A stretch of 64,000 nt of DNA from SB15 sp964639245. Its GTDB lineage: Bacteria > Chloroflexota > Anaerolineae > Aggregatilineales > J027. The notes beneath the pieces were generated by a model. It was not told the origin of the DNA, did not search any database, and saw only the letters and a program-made list of their open reading frames with translations. Positions 52,143 through 61,414 of the stretch are shown here, piece by piece. Position numbers and translations under genes: made by a program. The stretch covers positions 62,001 through 126,000 of the forward strand of contig CAZXCU010000001.1 of NCBI GenBank assembly GCA_964639245.1, given 5' to 3'. The first letter of the stretch is position 1, and each line of letters starts with the position of its first letter.

Positions 52143-52620
52143 TCCTACCACCTATTCCGTAAGGGCGGCGTGTACCCCGATGCCCGCCCATATTTTTTCA
52201 CATATGCCCCTCAAACATTGCACAGTATGCTACCCATCAAAAATCCTGTCTTGTACATTTTTGCTATCTAGGAACAAAAACACGGGCTTATCTAGCGGCG
52301 CATTTTTGCCGCTACCTAAAAATGCTGTGCAAGGAAATCTCTTCCCCTAATCGTGTCAGCAAACTGCCCTATTTGTCTATTTCTGTACGGCGCGTGAAGC
52401 AGGGTAGGCGCAAAAGAAGATTCTCTCAAAACTATTTTATCTAAGGGGCGTTAAAAATGATGCGTTGGCCTGCGTGCGGGATAATCTACGGCGGACAAGC
52501 GATGGAAAAGTTGATTCTATGACCCAGCGTCGCTATCTTGGGGGAACAATGTTCTCGGTGTTCTGCCTCTTGTCCCTACCCGAAAAATCCGAATTTTCAG
52601 CCGGTCTCTCAGGGAAAATT
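52143..52620. other. Gene-free stretch between azlC and SDR gene
   Basis: About 480 bp with no supportable gene. A hairpin TAGCGGC/GCCGCTA (52293-52299/52308-52314) with a T-rich loop lies near the middle. The region should include the azlC promoter and the 3' end of the SDR transcript. Nothing else is recognised. Confidence 0.5.
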
Positions 52621-53607
52621 TCACGGGGTGATGCCCTGTAATTTGTACCATTCATAGGTTTCGCGGAGGCTTTGCTCAATCGAGATTTCGGGTTCGTGCA
52701 GTTCGCGGTGCGATTTGCTGCAATCAAAATAGATGTGACCTTGGCTGAGGCGCAGTTGATTGCCTTCGGCGGGAATTTCCAAACCCAATGCCCGACCCCA
52801 GTCGACCAATTGAGCCGCTAGTGGGATGATTTGTGCGGGGGCAGGGACGATAGGCGGGGTGACTCCGACGATGCGGGCAATCATTTTGATGAGGGCTTTG
52901 TGGGTGAGGTTAATCGCGCCCAGTAAGTAGCGTTCGCCGGTTTTGCCTTTTTCGGCGGCGGCAAGGTGCGATTGAGCGACATCCCGCACGTCAATATAAG
53001 TTGTGCCGCCTGTTTGGGGCATAACAGGCACCGTTTTTTTGGCAACCTCGACCACCAGCGACCCCGAAATCATGTTCAAATCGCCCGGCCCGATAATCAC
53101 CGCCGGATTCAAAATCACGCAGTCCAAGCCCCGTTGAATGGCCTGATAAATTTCGGCTTCGGCTAAAAATTTGCTGTGTCCATAAGGGGAAATTTTGGGG
53201 TCAACATTAAAATAGGTCTGTTCATTTGCGGCACGGCCTCCCCCAAGATAACCAACGGCGGCGGCGCTGCTGGTAAAAATAAAACGTTTGATCGTGGCTT
53301 TTTCTGCTGCTAAAAGCAAATTGCGCGTGCCATCCACATTGGTTTTGTAAATGTCTGCCGGACTGCTGCGCCAATATTCCGCCACGGCTGCTGTGTGAAT
53401 GACCCAATCTATCCCGCTCAGGTGTTCGGTCAGAGCATCAATATCAAACAAGCCGCCGATAGCATGTTCAACGGACAATCCTTGCAGCGCGTCCAGTTTG
53501 CTGGTGGTGCGGCGCAAAATACGTACCTGATGCCCCTGTTCAAGCATCAAGCGGGCGATGTGGGAGCCAACAAAACCGGTTGCGCCAGTGAGAAAAACTT
53601 TTGCCAT
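52621..53607 (-). CDS. NAD(P)-dependent epimerase / dihydroflavonol-reductase-like SDR
   Basis: 328 residues, an extended short-chain dehydrogenase. Nucleotide loop FLTGATGFVGSHIARLM (4-20), HTAAVAEYW, TNVDGTRNLLLAAEKATIKRFIFTSSAAAVG and the catalytic SPYGHSKFLAE (Y-x-x-x-K). The substrate half (IVPAPAQIIPLAAQLVDWGRAL) resembles the hopanoid-associated HpnA / dihydroflavonol-4-reductase group. It reduces or epimerises a sugar or terpenoid-type substrate; the exact one cannot be told. It stands alone in a loose leftward series. Confidence 0.88.
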   Translation of the reverse strand: MAKVFLTGATGFVGSHIARLMLEQGHQVRILRRTTSKLDALQGLSVEHAIGGLFDIDALTEHLSGIDWVIHTAAVAEYWRSSPADIYKTNVDGTRNLLLAAEKATIKRFIFTSSAAAVGYLGGGRAANEQTYFNVDPKISPYGHSKFLAEAEIYQAIQRGLDCVILNPAVIIGPGDLNMISGSLVVEVAKKTVPVMPQTGGTTYIDVRDVAQSHLAAAEKGKTGERYLLGAINLTHKALIKMIARIVGVTPPIVPAPAQIIPLAAQLVDWGRALGLEIPAEGNQLRLSQGHIYFDCSKSHRELHEPEISIEQSLRETYEWYKLQGITP

Positions 53608-53829
53608 TGTTCAGCTACTTTATCTGTTCTGATAGAAAAATTGAGGGTGGGTCACGAACTCACTCCTACATAAAATATCCGTCTTAACTGGTGAGACAGC
53701 ATCTAAAGGACAATCTCAAAAGTTATTCGATAATGAGGGGGGGACAAGCGAGCTTCCGCGAGCAATCCCCGATCCATCTAGGCAAGTTTAGAGTGCCGCT
53801 TAACCCACCCCTATAAAATACCACCCGGC
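53608..53829. other. Intergenic gap without gene
   Basis: About 220 bp. A weak G/C-rich fold around 53735-53770 (gggggacaagcgagc...gcgagcaatcccc) is the only structure seen. A short phrase (aatctcaaaa.ttatt..at..gaggg) resembles one at about 52424-52455 in the previous gap. Confidence 0.35.
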
Positions 53830-54588
53830 TTACAAAGTTGGATTATTTCTTCGTTTGGCATTTGCCTTCGGCGAAGGGGTGGTATGTTCGAGTTTTTCGT
53901 TAATTTCATCCAATGCTAGCGCAGTAAACCGCATGAAGGCTTTTTCCTGGGCGCTTAATTCTTTAGGATATTCAGTGGAGTCATTGGCCTCCAAAATGCT
54001 GTAGCCTTCTTTAATATAGGTACGGATGGTATGCGGACTTAAACCCATTTCATCAGCGGCAAGTTCGGCGCTCATGCCTTCGACCACGCATAACATCAAG
54101 GCTTGGCGGACGCGCTCGGTCAATTCTTTATAATCGCGGCGGTTGGGCAAAACGGCGGCATCAGGAAAAATAGAGGCAGCGGTGGCAGTAACAACAAAAT
54201 CATAATCTTCTGCCCAGACAACCATCCATGAAATTTGCAGGCTGACATCTTCTTTGACCACGTAGCCTTTTGCCCCCGCTTCACGGACAGCCCGTGCAAT
54301 CGTTTCGTCGGGCGCAATGGTCATGACGATGATCTGGGTAGGATGATATTTTTTGAAACGCGCAATGGCTTTTTGGGCGAATTGGGGATTAGGAAGCAAC
54401 AGCGCATCTAACAAAATAGTTTCAGGATATTCAATTTCATTGAGTTCATCCAAGGCTGCAAACGCCTGTTCCAGATTCGCTACAATGTATTTCACACGGG
54501 TGCGTCTATCCCAAGCCAGATAGCTGTTCATGGCATGGCGGGCATAAAAATCGGATTCAACAATCATCACGGTTTGGCTTTTAAACAT
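53830..54588 (-). CDS. NarL-type response regulator with extended C-terminus
   Basis: 252 residues. Receiver residues 1-125: VMIVESDFYARHAMNSYL, phospho-acceptor Asp61 in TILLDALLLPN, IIVMTIAPDET, GAKGYVVKED (conserved Lys). The HTH is VRQALMLCVVEGMSAELAADEMGLSPHTIRTYIKEGYSIL, LuxR/sigma-4-like. A 50-residue basic tail ends SPKANAKRRNNPTL. No kinase is adjacent; the DevS-like kinase at 57.8 kb has its own partner. Probably a transcription regulator of unknown targets. Confidence 0.85.
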   Translation of the reverse strand: MFKSQTVMIVESDFYARHAMNSYLAWDRRTRVKYIVANLEQAFAALDELNEIEYPETILLDALLLPNPQFAQKAIARFKKYHPTQIIVMTIAPDETIARAVREAGAKGYVVKEDVSLQISWMVVWAEDYDFVVTATAASIFPDAAVLPNRRDYKELTERVRQALMLCVVEGMSAELAADEMGLSPHTIRTYIKEGYSILEANDSTEYPKELSAQEKAFMRFTALALDEINEKLEHTTPSPKANAKRRNNPTL

Positions 54589-54626
54589 CGTTCCCTACGC
54601 TTTCAGCCGTCCACTGTTTGTGTGGT

Positions 54627-55634
54627 TCAATTGTCTATCAGGCGTTCCTTTTCGACAAGCGTTTTCCAGTCCGGGGGGTGATTCTCCAAGCGCCAGCGCC
54701 ACCCAACCGGGTAGCCAAACATTTTGGCGCAATCGCCTATCACGCGAATTACAGCGATCCAGAAAACCGCTTGAAGTTTTTGTGTCCGATGTAATTTTCC
54801 CCATAGACCGGGCAAACGCTGATAGGGCTGACGCAGATACACCAACCCGCCGATTGCATAAAATACGCCAAAGACCGGATGCAGTTTTTTCATCAAGATT
54901 GCTATGATTGGAATAAGCGCAAAATAGGTGAGATAACGGGCTGCATGGCGTTTGCGCCATAAATCGGCTTTGCCATCTCCACGGGCATACAGATAATACT
55001 GTTTGAAAAAGGAGAGCAAGGTGGTGCGCGGTTTAAAGTAGACAATCGCTTCGGGGGCAAAGGTAAAATTTCCCGCGTAGTGCTTAAGGCGTAAGTCAAA
55101 AATGAGGTCTTCGCAGTAATCGAGCCATTCGGGATACCCACCGACTGCGGCCCATGCGTCCTTGCGGAAGGCCACACTGCGGCTGGAAGGTAAAAACGCA
55201 GTCGGGTTAATTTCGTGTGCCATCGGCAGCACCGCCGCGCTCATGGCAACTTCCAATGGACGGTGCGGGTCAGGGTCGGGCAGGAAAAATCCGGCGACTA
55301 TTTGAAGGTGGGGATGCTGCTCAAATGGGGTGGTGATTTGCTCAAACCAATCCGGGTCCAGCCGCACACCGGCATCAGTAGCAACGATGATGTCTCCCTG
55401 CGCGGCTTGGATGGCTAAATTACGCCCGCGACTGATGTTGCAACCGGGTTCGCTGAGCAGGGTAATAGGCAGGCGCGATTGATAGCGCTTGATGATTTCG
55501 CAGGTGGAGTCCTGACTGCCGGCATCCACGAAGATGATGTCATCGGGCAGGCGTGTTTGTGACAACAAGGTATCCAGCAGGTGGTGAATGGTGCGACTTT
55601 CATTATACACTGTGCAGATGAGTGAAAATTGCAT
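54627..55634 (-). CDS. Family 2 glycosyltransferase with C-terminal membrane segments
   Basis: 335 residues from the ATG at 55634; upstream in-frame codons look non-coding and no strong SD is seen. GT2 (GT-A) fold: SLICTVYNESRTIHHLLDTLLSQTRLPDDIIFVDAGSQDST at the start, ISRGRNLAIQAAQGDIIVATDAGVRLDP (DxD-like), AFRKDAWAAVGGYPEWLDYCEDLIFDLRL. C-terminal hydrophobic stretches (YLTYFALIPIIAILM; VFGVFYAIGGLVYL) suggest membrane association. It transfers a sugar to lipid, polysaccharide or protein; donor and acceptor unknown. It diverges from the AAA ATPase gene. Confidence 0.88.
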   Translation of the reverse strand: MQFSLICTVYNESRTIHHLLDTLLSQTRLPDDIIFVDAGSQDSTCEIIKRYQSRLPITLLSEPGCNISRGRNLAIQAAQGDIIVATDAGVRLDPDWFEQITTPFEQHPHLQIVAGFFLPDPDPHRPLEVAMSAAVLPMAHEINPTAFLPSSRSVAFRKDAWAAVGGYPEWLDYCEDLIFDLRLKHYAGNFTFAPEAIVYFKPRTTLLSFFKQYYLYARGDGKADLWRKRHAARYLTYFALIPIIAILMKKLHPVFGVFYAIGGLVYLRQPYQRLPGLWGKLHRTQKLQAVFWIAVIRVIGDCAKMFGYPVGWRWRLENHPPDWKTLVEKERLIDN

Positions 55635-55730
55635 GTGACCAATTCTGTATAGCTTAGGTAGTCTCGTAAGAGTACAATACAACATTGGACTCAAACCAGT
55701 CTTGAATTTTTAGCCATGAAGGACAATGGT

Positions 55731-57041
55731 ATGAAGTGGACAATGCGCTATGAAACACTCGCCCGGTGGGTGCAGGATGAGTGGGAAAAACGCAATCCGA
55801 ACACCCCCTCGCTGGTGTTATGGGCTTCCGATTCGTGTGGGAATCGGCTGGCGCATCGGCGTATTCAACCGGAGCGTACCATCAAAGGCAACGCCCGCTA
55901 TGTCCATCAAGAACAGCTTGAATGCCCCGAAATCGTTCAAATTAGCGAGTATGTTATCCCACGCAACAAGCCCATGTTGGGCGAAAGTGTGGGAGCGTAT
56001 TCGTTTCAGTTCCAAAAAGGCAGCCAGAAGTTTGAGGTTGTGTATGCCTCAACCTACTATCGGGATGATGACCCGAATATCATTGCCATTGCGGTTGTGC
56101 CGGAAAGCCAACTGGAAACATGGGTCGCGTTTGAGCAGTTGTGTAATGAAGTGGTGCGCCGCCCCAGCCGCCGCCAAGATGTGTATATCATCGGGGGGAC
56201 AAATACGCACTTTAAACCCAATGTAGATTGGGAAGATGTCGTGCTGCACAAGGAATTGAAAGACGATTTGCGACTGGATATGGAGTCGTTTTTCAAAAAC
56301 GGGGTGCCGATTTACAAAGAATTGAATCTCGCGCCGTTTCGTAAATTGCTGCTGGTCGGCCCGCCCGGCACCGGTAAAACGATGCTCTGCGCGGCGATGG
56401 CGAATCTGGCACTCAAAAAGCGGCGGGTAGTGGTATATGTCTCCGGTGCAGATGAGGACGGGGCATCCTTCCACAAAATTCATCATGCGCTGAATGTGGT
56501 TGCCAACGCCGGCTATCCTGTGCTGCTGATTGTTGAAGAAATTGATGTTTATTTGCGAAAAGAAGACAAAGCCCGCATTTTGAATGTGCTGGATGGGTTG
56601 GAATCACCGAACAATCCTAAGGGGGCGCTGCTGCTGGCAACCACCAATTATCCCGAAGTGATTGATGAGCGTATCTCCAAACGTCCCGGACGCTTAGACC
56701 GTATCTTTGTGATTCCGCCGATTGAGGACAAAAATCTGGCGGAAGATATGCTCAAGCGGTATATGGGCCCACAATGGCAGGAAGACCATTCCGAAATTAT
56801 CCCGCGTTTGATCGACCAGACGGGCGCGTTTGTACGGGAGGTTGCGCTTCATGCACGGATGCTAGCGGCGCATCACCAGAAAACGGTGGTGACACGCGAA
56901 ATGCTTGACCAATCGGTGGATGCGCTTTCCAATCAGCTTTCCGCCGGGGATGATTTGATGCCGCGCCGCAAGGTCGGCTTTGCGACCAAACGAAAAAATG
57001 GTCACGCAGGGTTAATTCCCGCCGAAGAAGTTGATAACTAG
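55731..57041 (+). CDS. AAA+ ATPase (FtsH/CDC48-like core, unknown N-domain)
   Basis: 436 residues from the ATG at 55731 (AAGGA seven bases upstream; ATG at 55716 lacks an SD). The N-terminal ~175 residues are an uncharacterised alpha/beta domain. The AAA core has Walker A VGPPGTGKTML (from about 209), Walker B LLIVEEIDVYL (about 265-275), LLATTNYPEVIDERISKRPGRLDR (sensor 1 and arginine fingers) and a helical lid. The VEEID Walker B keeps the catalytic Glu. Probably a remodelling ATPase, with no protease domain. A basic tail ends EEVDN. Confidence 0.88.
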   Translation: MKWTMRYETLARWVQDEWEKRNPNTPSLVLWASDSCGNRLAHRRIQPERTIKGNARYVHQEQLECPEIVQISEYVIPRNKPMLGESVGAYSFQFQKGSQKFEVVYASTYYRDDDPNIIAIAVVPESQLETWVAFEQLCNEVVRRPSRRQDVYIIGGTNTHFKPNVDWEDVVLHKELKDDLRLDMESFFKNGVPIYKELNLAPFRKLLLVGPPGTGKTMLCAAMANLALKKRRVVVYVSGADEDGASFHKIHHALNVVANAGYPVLLIVEEIDVYLRKEDKARILNVLDGLESPNNPKGALLLATTNYPEVIDERISKRPGRLDRIFVIPPIEDKNLAEDMLKRYMGPQWQEDHSEIIPRLIDQTGAFVREVALHARMLAAHHQKTVVTREMLDQSVDALSNQLSAGDDLMPRRKVGFATKRKNGHAGLIPAEEVDN

Positions 57042-57058
57042 GGGCAAACGCCCCTTTT

Positions 57059-57730
57059 TTATTCTTCTTCAGGTGGAGCGTAGCGGTCAATATGGTTTTT
57101 TACCGCCAATACCGCCGCTTCTGCCCGATTGGACACCCCCAATTTACTGAGGATATTCCCAACATAGTTACGGACTGTCCCTTCGCCGAGATAGAGTTTT
57201 TGAGCAATTTCACGGTTGGTCTGGCCTTCGACCATTAAGGCCAAGATTCGCATTTCTTGGGGGGTTAATTCAGAAAATACGGACGCTTCTTTGACTTCGG
57301 CAGCCTGTCGCACATCATCCAACAGCACTTTGGTCATAGCGGGGTCAACCACGGCTTCTCCCTGTGACACGGTGCGGATGTCTTCAATCAATTTTTTGTT
57401 GCCCACCCGTTTCAGGACATAGCCCACTGCGCCAGCCCGGACAGCCTCGCGCACCAGTTCATCTTCTGCGTAGGAGGTGAGCATGATGACTTTGGTTTGG
57501 GGCATTTCTTTCATGATTTGTTCACAGGCTTCAATGCCAGAAATGCCACCGGGCAGACGAATATCCATCACGACCACATCCGGCGCATGGGTTTTGGTCT
57601 GACGAACCGCATCCACACCATTTTCGGCTTCGGCAACCACTGAGAAATCACCCTCGTTTTCCAGCAGGGCTTTGAGACCTGCCCTGACCACAGCATGGTC
57701 ATCAACCAACACAATTCGTACAGAGGACAT
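57059..57730 (-). CDS. NarL/DevR-family response regulator
   Basis: 223 residues. Receiver: VLVDDHAVVRAGL (acidic pair 10-11), Asp56 in VVVMDIRLPGG, MLTSYAEDE, GAVGYVLKRVG (Lys). LuxR HTH: LTPQEMRILALMVEGQTNREIAQKLYLGEGTVRNYVGNILSKLGV. A complete and typical NarL/DevR architecture. It diverges from the GAF-histidine kinase 93 bp away, its obvious partner. The stop is 18 bp from the convergent AAA gene end. Confidence 0.93.
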   Translation of the reverse strand: MSSVRIVLVDDHAVVRAGLKALLENEGDFSVVAEAENGVDAVRQTKTHAPDVVVMDIRLPGGISGIEACEQIMKEMPQTKVIMLTSYAEDELVREAVRAGAVGYVLKRVGNKKLIEDIRTVSQGEAVVDPAMTKVLLDDVRQAAEVKEASVFSELTPQEMRILALMVEGQTNREIAQKLYLGEGTVRNYVGNILSKLGVSNRAEAAVLAVKNHIDRYAPPEEE

Positions 57731-57822
57731 GCACCACTCCTGAATCTGTCAACATTTTTAGAAATATTGTACAATAGGCGTACAACACGCCCAATGAGAA
57801 GAAATTATAACACTGCTGGCCT

Positions 57823-58980
57823 ATGGATGAGAGTGTCACTCACAACAACATGCTCACGGCTTTGCATGAGGCAACCCTTGCGATTGCCGACGGGATTAGT
57901 TTGCCACGCACTTTGCAGCGCATTGCCGATACCGCAAGAATTATCGTTAAAACGAAATATGCCGCACTTGGGGTGCTGGAAGCAGAAGGCGATAAACTGG
58001 TTCTCAAGCAGTTTATTACCTCCGGCCTGCAAGCCAGCGCGGTTCGCAAAATTGCCCATGAACCCGTTGGAAAGGGCTTGCTTGGCGATATTTTCATCAG
58101 TGACCACCCGATTAATGTTGCCAATATCATGGATGATCCACGGTCTGCTGGTTTTGTGAGTGGGCATCCGTTCATGAAAACTTTTTTGGGGATGCCCATT
58201 ACCTATCGTGGCAAACAATTAGGGAATTTGTACCTATGTGATCGTCTGGATGGTCAAAATTTTGACGAGAACGACGAAAGTATGGTATCGCTGTTGGCGG
58301 CTCATGCCGCGATTGCAATTGAAAATGCCCATCTGCATGAAGAATTGCAGACCATCGCGCTCCGCAGTGAACGTGACCGGATTGGGATGGAACTGCACGA
58401 TGGGGTGATTCAGTCCATTTATGCGGTAGGGATGAAGCTGGAAATTCTGCATGGACAGTTTAAGCTGAACACCGAACAGGAGCGCCAGCATCAGAGTATT
58501 TTGAGTGACCTCAATCAGATTATTGAGGATATTCGTGCCTATATCCGTAATTTGCTTTCGGCCCGTGACGAACAAACCACCCTCAAACAAAAAGTGGAAA
58601 ATTTAATTGTTCATTTCCGCGATTTTTCCGGGGTGGATGTGAATATGAGTGTGGCGGATGAACTGCCTCTCCTGACGGATTTTCAGCGCCATAATATGCT
58701 GCAAATCCTCCGCGAAACGCTGTCGAATGTGGCAAAACATTCCGGCGCAAGTGCGGTGGACATCACTATTGCGGAAAAAGACAAGGAAATCTGGCTGACG
58801 GTGGCAGATAATGGCTGCGGGTTTGACATCAGCACGGCGGATGCAGAAAAAACCCAGTTTGGACTCCGTAACATTGAGCAACGTTCCCGTCGGATTAACA
58901 GCCGTTTGCAAATCAAGAGCAAAGTAGGCGAAGGCACGACAGTGAGCTTGCGGATTCCTACCACGCTCGGATTTAGTTAG
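57823..58980 (+). CDS. GAF-domain sensor histidine kinase, DevS/NarX-like
   Basis: 385 residues. The GAF domain covers about residues 5-175 (LPRTLQRIADTARIIVKTKYAALGVLE, GLLGDIFISDHPINVANI, FLGMPITYRGKQLGNLYLCDR). HisKA_3 dimerisation has the phospho-acceptor His192 in ERDRIGMELHDGVIQSIYAVG. The HATPase has RETLSNVAKHSGAS (N box) and VADNGCGFD (G1), then GLRNIEQRSRRI. Cytoplasmic, without TM, so it senses an internal or diffusible ligand via GAF, as DevS/DosS do with haem gases. It diverges from its probable response regulator. A GGCAGGGA/TCCCTGCC hairpin lies 31 bp after the stop. Confidence 0.93.
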   Translation: MDESVTHNNMLTALHEATLAIADGISLPRTLQRIADTARIIVKTKYAALGVLEAEGDKLVLKQFITSGLQASAVRKIAHEPVGKGLLGDIFISDHPINVANIMDDPRSAGFVSGHPFMKTFLGMPITYRGKQLGNLYLCDRLDGQNFDENDESMVSLLAAHAAIAIENAHLHEELQTIALRSERDRIGMELHDGVIQSIYAVGMKLEILHGQFKLNTEQERQHQSILSDLNQIIEDIRAYIRNLLSARDEQTTLKQKVENLIVHFRDFSGVDVNMSVADELPLLTDFQRHNMLQILRETLSNVAKHSGASAVDITIAEKDKEIWLTVADNGCGFDISTADAEKTQFGLRNIEQRSRRINSRLQIKSKVGEGTTVSLRIPTTLGFS

Positions 58981-59011
58981 GCATAGCAGCCATTTATTTG
59001 TGTGCAGCAAC

Positions 59012-59032
59012 GGCAGGGAATCAATCCCTGCC
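59012..59032 (+). terminator. Hairpin after histidine kinase gene
   Basis: GGCAGGGA (59012-59019) and TCCCTGCC (59025-59032) form an 8-bp stem with a 5-base loop. The sequence after it is A/T-rich but lacks a clean T-run, so it is a probable but not certain terminator. Confidence 0.5.
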
Positions 59033-59099
59033 TATAAATATAAAATCAATTAAACTGCACCCGGATACCAGCCTTGCCGAAAACCTGTAAATTATTTAC

Positions 59100-59219
59100 T
59101 CACCTTACGCAGAATCGCGTTTTGAGGATATTTTTTGACCCCACCCTGCCTTTGGCTTCCCTCCCCAATGCTTTGGGGAGGGATTGAGGGTGGGGATTTT
59201 CCCGCATTGCGTAAGGTGA
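59100..59219. repeat. 120-bp MITE-like palindromic repeat
   Basis: The ends TCACCTTACGCA (59100-59111) and TGCGTAAGGTGA (59208-59219) are exact inverted repeats of 12 bp. The centre has CCCTCCCC.../...GGGGAGGG and CCCCACCCT/AGGGTGGGG pairs, so the whole folds into one long stem. It abuts the 3' end of the chelatase D reading frame. Size and structure fit a non-autonomous miniature element or a dispersed palindromic repeat. Confidence 0.7.
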
Positions 59220-59220
59220 A

Positions 59221-60182
59221 TTATTTATTTAACTCCTTCTGGATGGTATGGAACAGGATTTCGGCCTTGAGTTCCGCCAGCGCATAACATGGCCCACCCA
59301 GCGCATCCGCTAGTTTTTGCGCCAACCCCTGATCAAAGGCGGTGTGTTCCATGTTGATAATCACCGAGCGAATCGTTTCCTCTTTCATCTGGTCAGCAAT
59401 GTAATGGGCTTCCTCTTGCGGCGGCAGGTCGGTCATGGACACATTTCCCGCCCCATCAGTGAGCAAAATCATCAAGGGCATGACATCGGGATGAGCAATC
59501 ATCTCACGGCGGAAAACTTCCCGTGCCATCTGCAAACCTGCCGAAAGGGGTGTTTTGCCCCCTACAGGAATATCGGATAGGGCTTGTTTTGCCATCGTGA
59601 CCGAATTGGTAGGCGAAAGCACGAGTGTCGCACGGTCTTTCTGGAAAACGATTAAACCCACGCGGTCACGTCGTTGGTACGCATCGGTCAGCAGGGAAAG
59701 AATCGCTCCTTTGGTGGCGCTCATGCGTTCTGCTACAGCCATACTCCAACTGGCATCCACGACGAACAAAATCAGGTTAGCAGCTTTTTTGACCCGAATC
59801 TTTTTGTGAATGTCTTCGGTATGGATCGAGTATGCGAGGTCGCCTTTGTCACGCTGGAGTTGGAAGGGCGCTGCGGCGCGAATCGTTGCATCGAAGGCCA
59901 CGTCGCTGTAATCGCCGTTTGCTAGTCTTGCGCGAATATACCGTCCGCGTTTGCGGTCTGTGATGGTGTTGGTGCGACGGCCTGCTTTATCAGTTTTGGT
60001 CAGGCGGTCAAGGGGGGTGTCCAATTGACGGGCGGTAAATTCTTGCCCGGTTTTGACTTTTTTACCGCCATCCCACCAGTACGAATCGCGGTTGTCGAAG
60101 ACGTTCTGGGGAGTGGGGTCAGTTTGACCAAAGTCCTGAACGTCTTCACCCGCTTCGGTGGCTACCGATTCACTTTTTTTTT
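59221..60182 (-). CDS. chlD: Chelatase D part (VWA domain), read after -1 frameshift
   Basis: From the A9 tract the frame after a -1 slip reads SESVATEAGEDVQDFGQ..., an acidic linker, then RDSYWWDGGKKVKTGQEF and continues into the VWA domain. That domain has LILFVVDASWSMAVAERM (MIDAS DxSxS), VGGKTPLSAGL (Thr) and MILLTDGAGN (Asp). A separate start in this frame would be only the weak TTG at 60024. This is the D subunit region of Mg/Co-chelatases, which binds the I-subunit AAA ring and the H/CobN subunit. The natural product is a fused I-D protein of about 680 residues with the 60162-61268 frame. Confidence 0.85.
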
Positions 60183-61268
60183 GACCGCCGACTCACCACT
60201 TTCGGAGGACTCGGCTTCGTCGCCGCCCTGCCATTCAGAGGAAATTTCCTCTAAACGACCTTCGACTTCCCCGGTATCCAAGCTGGCATCGGAGAAGGGA
60301 TTGCGTTTCATCCGATGGGGGAGGGCTAGCTGTGCTGCAATCATAATATCATGGTCATTAATGCGGGTGCGCCCTTCAAAAGCGGCGTTCGCCCGTGCGG
60401 TTTTGAGAATCACCAGGTCAGCGCGGTGTCCATCGACTTTCATGCTGGCGGTCAAATTGGCAATCATGAACAATTCGCGGGGGGTATACACCACACTGTC
60501 GAGAATTTCTTGGGCATCGGCAATCTGGTCGGAGAGTTCTTCTTCCTTACCGCGCCACGCTTCATAAAACCCAACCGGATCTTGGTCGAAGGCGATGCGA
60601 CGTTCCAGAATATGAATCCGTTCCTGCACTTCGTTAATCCCGGTGATTTCAACCGAGTGGGCGAAGCGGTCTAATAATTGTGGGCGAAGTTCGCCTTCTT
60701 CAGGATTCATCGTGCCAACAAGGATAAATTTGGCGGGGTGCTGGAAGCTGATGCCTTCACGTTCGACCACGTTAATGCCCATCGCGGCGGAGTCAAGCAG
60801 CAGGTCAACAATGTGGTCGTCCAGCAAATTGACTTCATCCACATATAAAATCCCGCGATTAGCTGCCGCCAAGACACCCGGTTCGAAGTGTTTTTCGCCT
60901 TTTTTGAGTGCTTTTTCAATATCCAGCGTCCCCACCACGCGGTCTTCTGTGGCGCTGACGGGTAAATTCACAAAGGGGGTACGGCGAATGTCTACCGGAA
61001 TCTTTGAGCCGTTTGCGCCATATCTTTCGCGCACATAATCTGACCATTGGGCGGGGGTGTTCGGGTTGTCATTAAACGGTGAGTCCGAAATCACCTGCAT
61101 TTCTGGGAGGAGTGCTGCCAGCGCACGGGCGGCGGTGGATTTGGCAGTTCCTTTTTCACCCCGCAGTAACACCCCACCAATCGAGGGATTGATGGCGTTG
61201 AGAATCAGGGCGCGTTTCATATTTTCCTGACCGACAATTGCTGTGAAGGGATAGACAATATAGTGCAT
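60162..61268 (-). CDS. Mg/Co-chelatase AAA+ subunit (I part of I-D gene)
   Basis: 368 residues in the zero frame. An AAA+ ATPase of the BchI/ChlI type: FTAIVGQENMKRAL, Walker A RGEKGTAKSTAARAL (37-44), GILYVDEVNLLDD (Walker B with the inserted chelatase loop), ILVGTMNPEEGELRPQLLDRFAHSVEI, then the helical lid. It drives ATP-dependent insertion of Co or Mg into a tetrapyrrole with the D and H/CobN subunits. The zero frame stops at TAG 60162 shortly after KKK, encoded by an A9 run. So the short product is an I subunit and a -1 slip gives the I-D fusion. No CobN/BchH gene is in the window. Confidence 0.9.
   Translation of the reverse strand: MHYIVYPFTAIVGQENMKRALILNAINPSIGGVLLRGEKGTAKSTAARALAALLPEMQVISDSPFNDNPNTPAQWSDYVRERYGANGSKIPVDIRRTPFVNLPVSATEDRVVGTLDIEKALKKGEKHFEPGVLAAANRGILYVDEVNLLDDHIVDLLLDSAAMGINVVEREGISFQHPAKFILVGTMNPEEGELRPQLLDRFAHSVEITGINEVQERIHILERRIAFDQDPVGFYEAWRGKEEELSDQIADAQEILDSVVYTPRELFMIANLTASMKVDGHRADLVILKTARANAAFEGRTRINDHDIMIAAQLALPHRMKRNPFSDASLDTGEVEGRLEEISSEWQGGDEAESSESGESAVKKKVNR
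60174..60182 (-). other. A9 slippery tract, probable programmed -1 frameshift site
   Basis: In the coding strand AAA AAA AAA G lies just before the zero-frame stop. A -1 slip continues in the open VWA frame with no other change, and the acidic linker is coherent on both sides. Programmed -1 frameshifting in chelatase chlD genes is known and yields both subunits from one gene. A simple mutation or sequencing error in a homopolymer is the alternative. Confidence 0.75.
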
Positions 61269-61414
61269 AGCTTACCTGACACGTCTGTTTGAGTAGACCT
61301 ATTATAAACGCATTTGCCTGGAATTGTTTAGACCGCGCTTGAAATGGTATAATGCCAGTGGATAAATCCATGTAGTAATTTTGACGAAAATTTCTCCGTT
61401 GAGGTTTTTTTTGG

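Noticed and set aside
53395..53673. 92-codon plus-strand frame opposite the SDR start
   Set aside because: Overlaps the conserved GATGFVG coding region of the SDR on the other strand.
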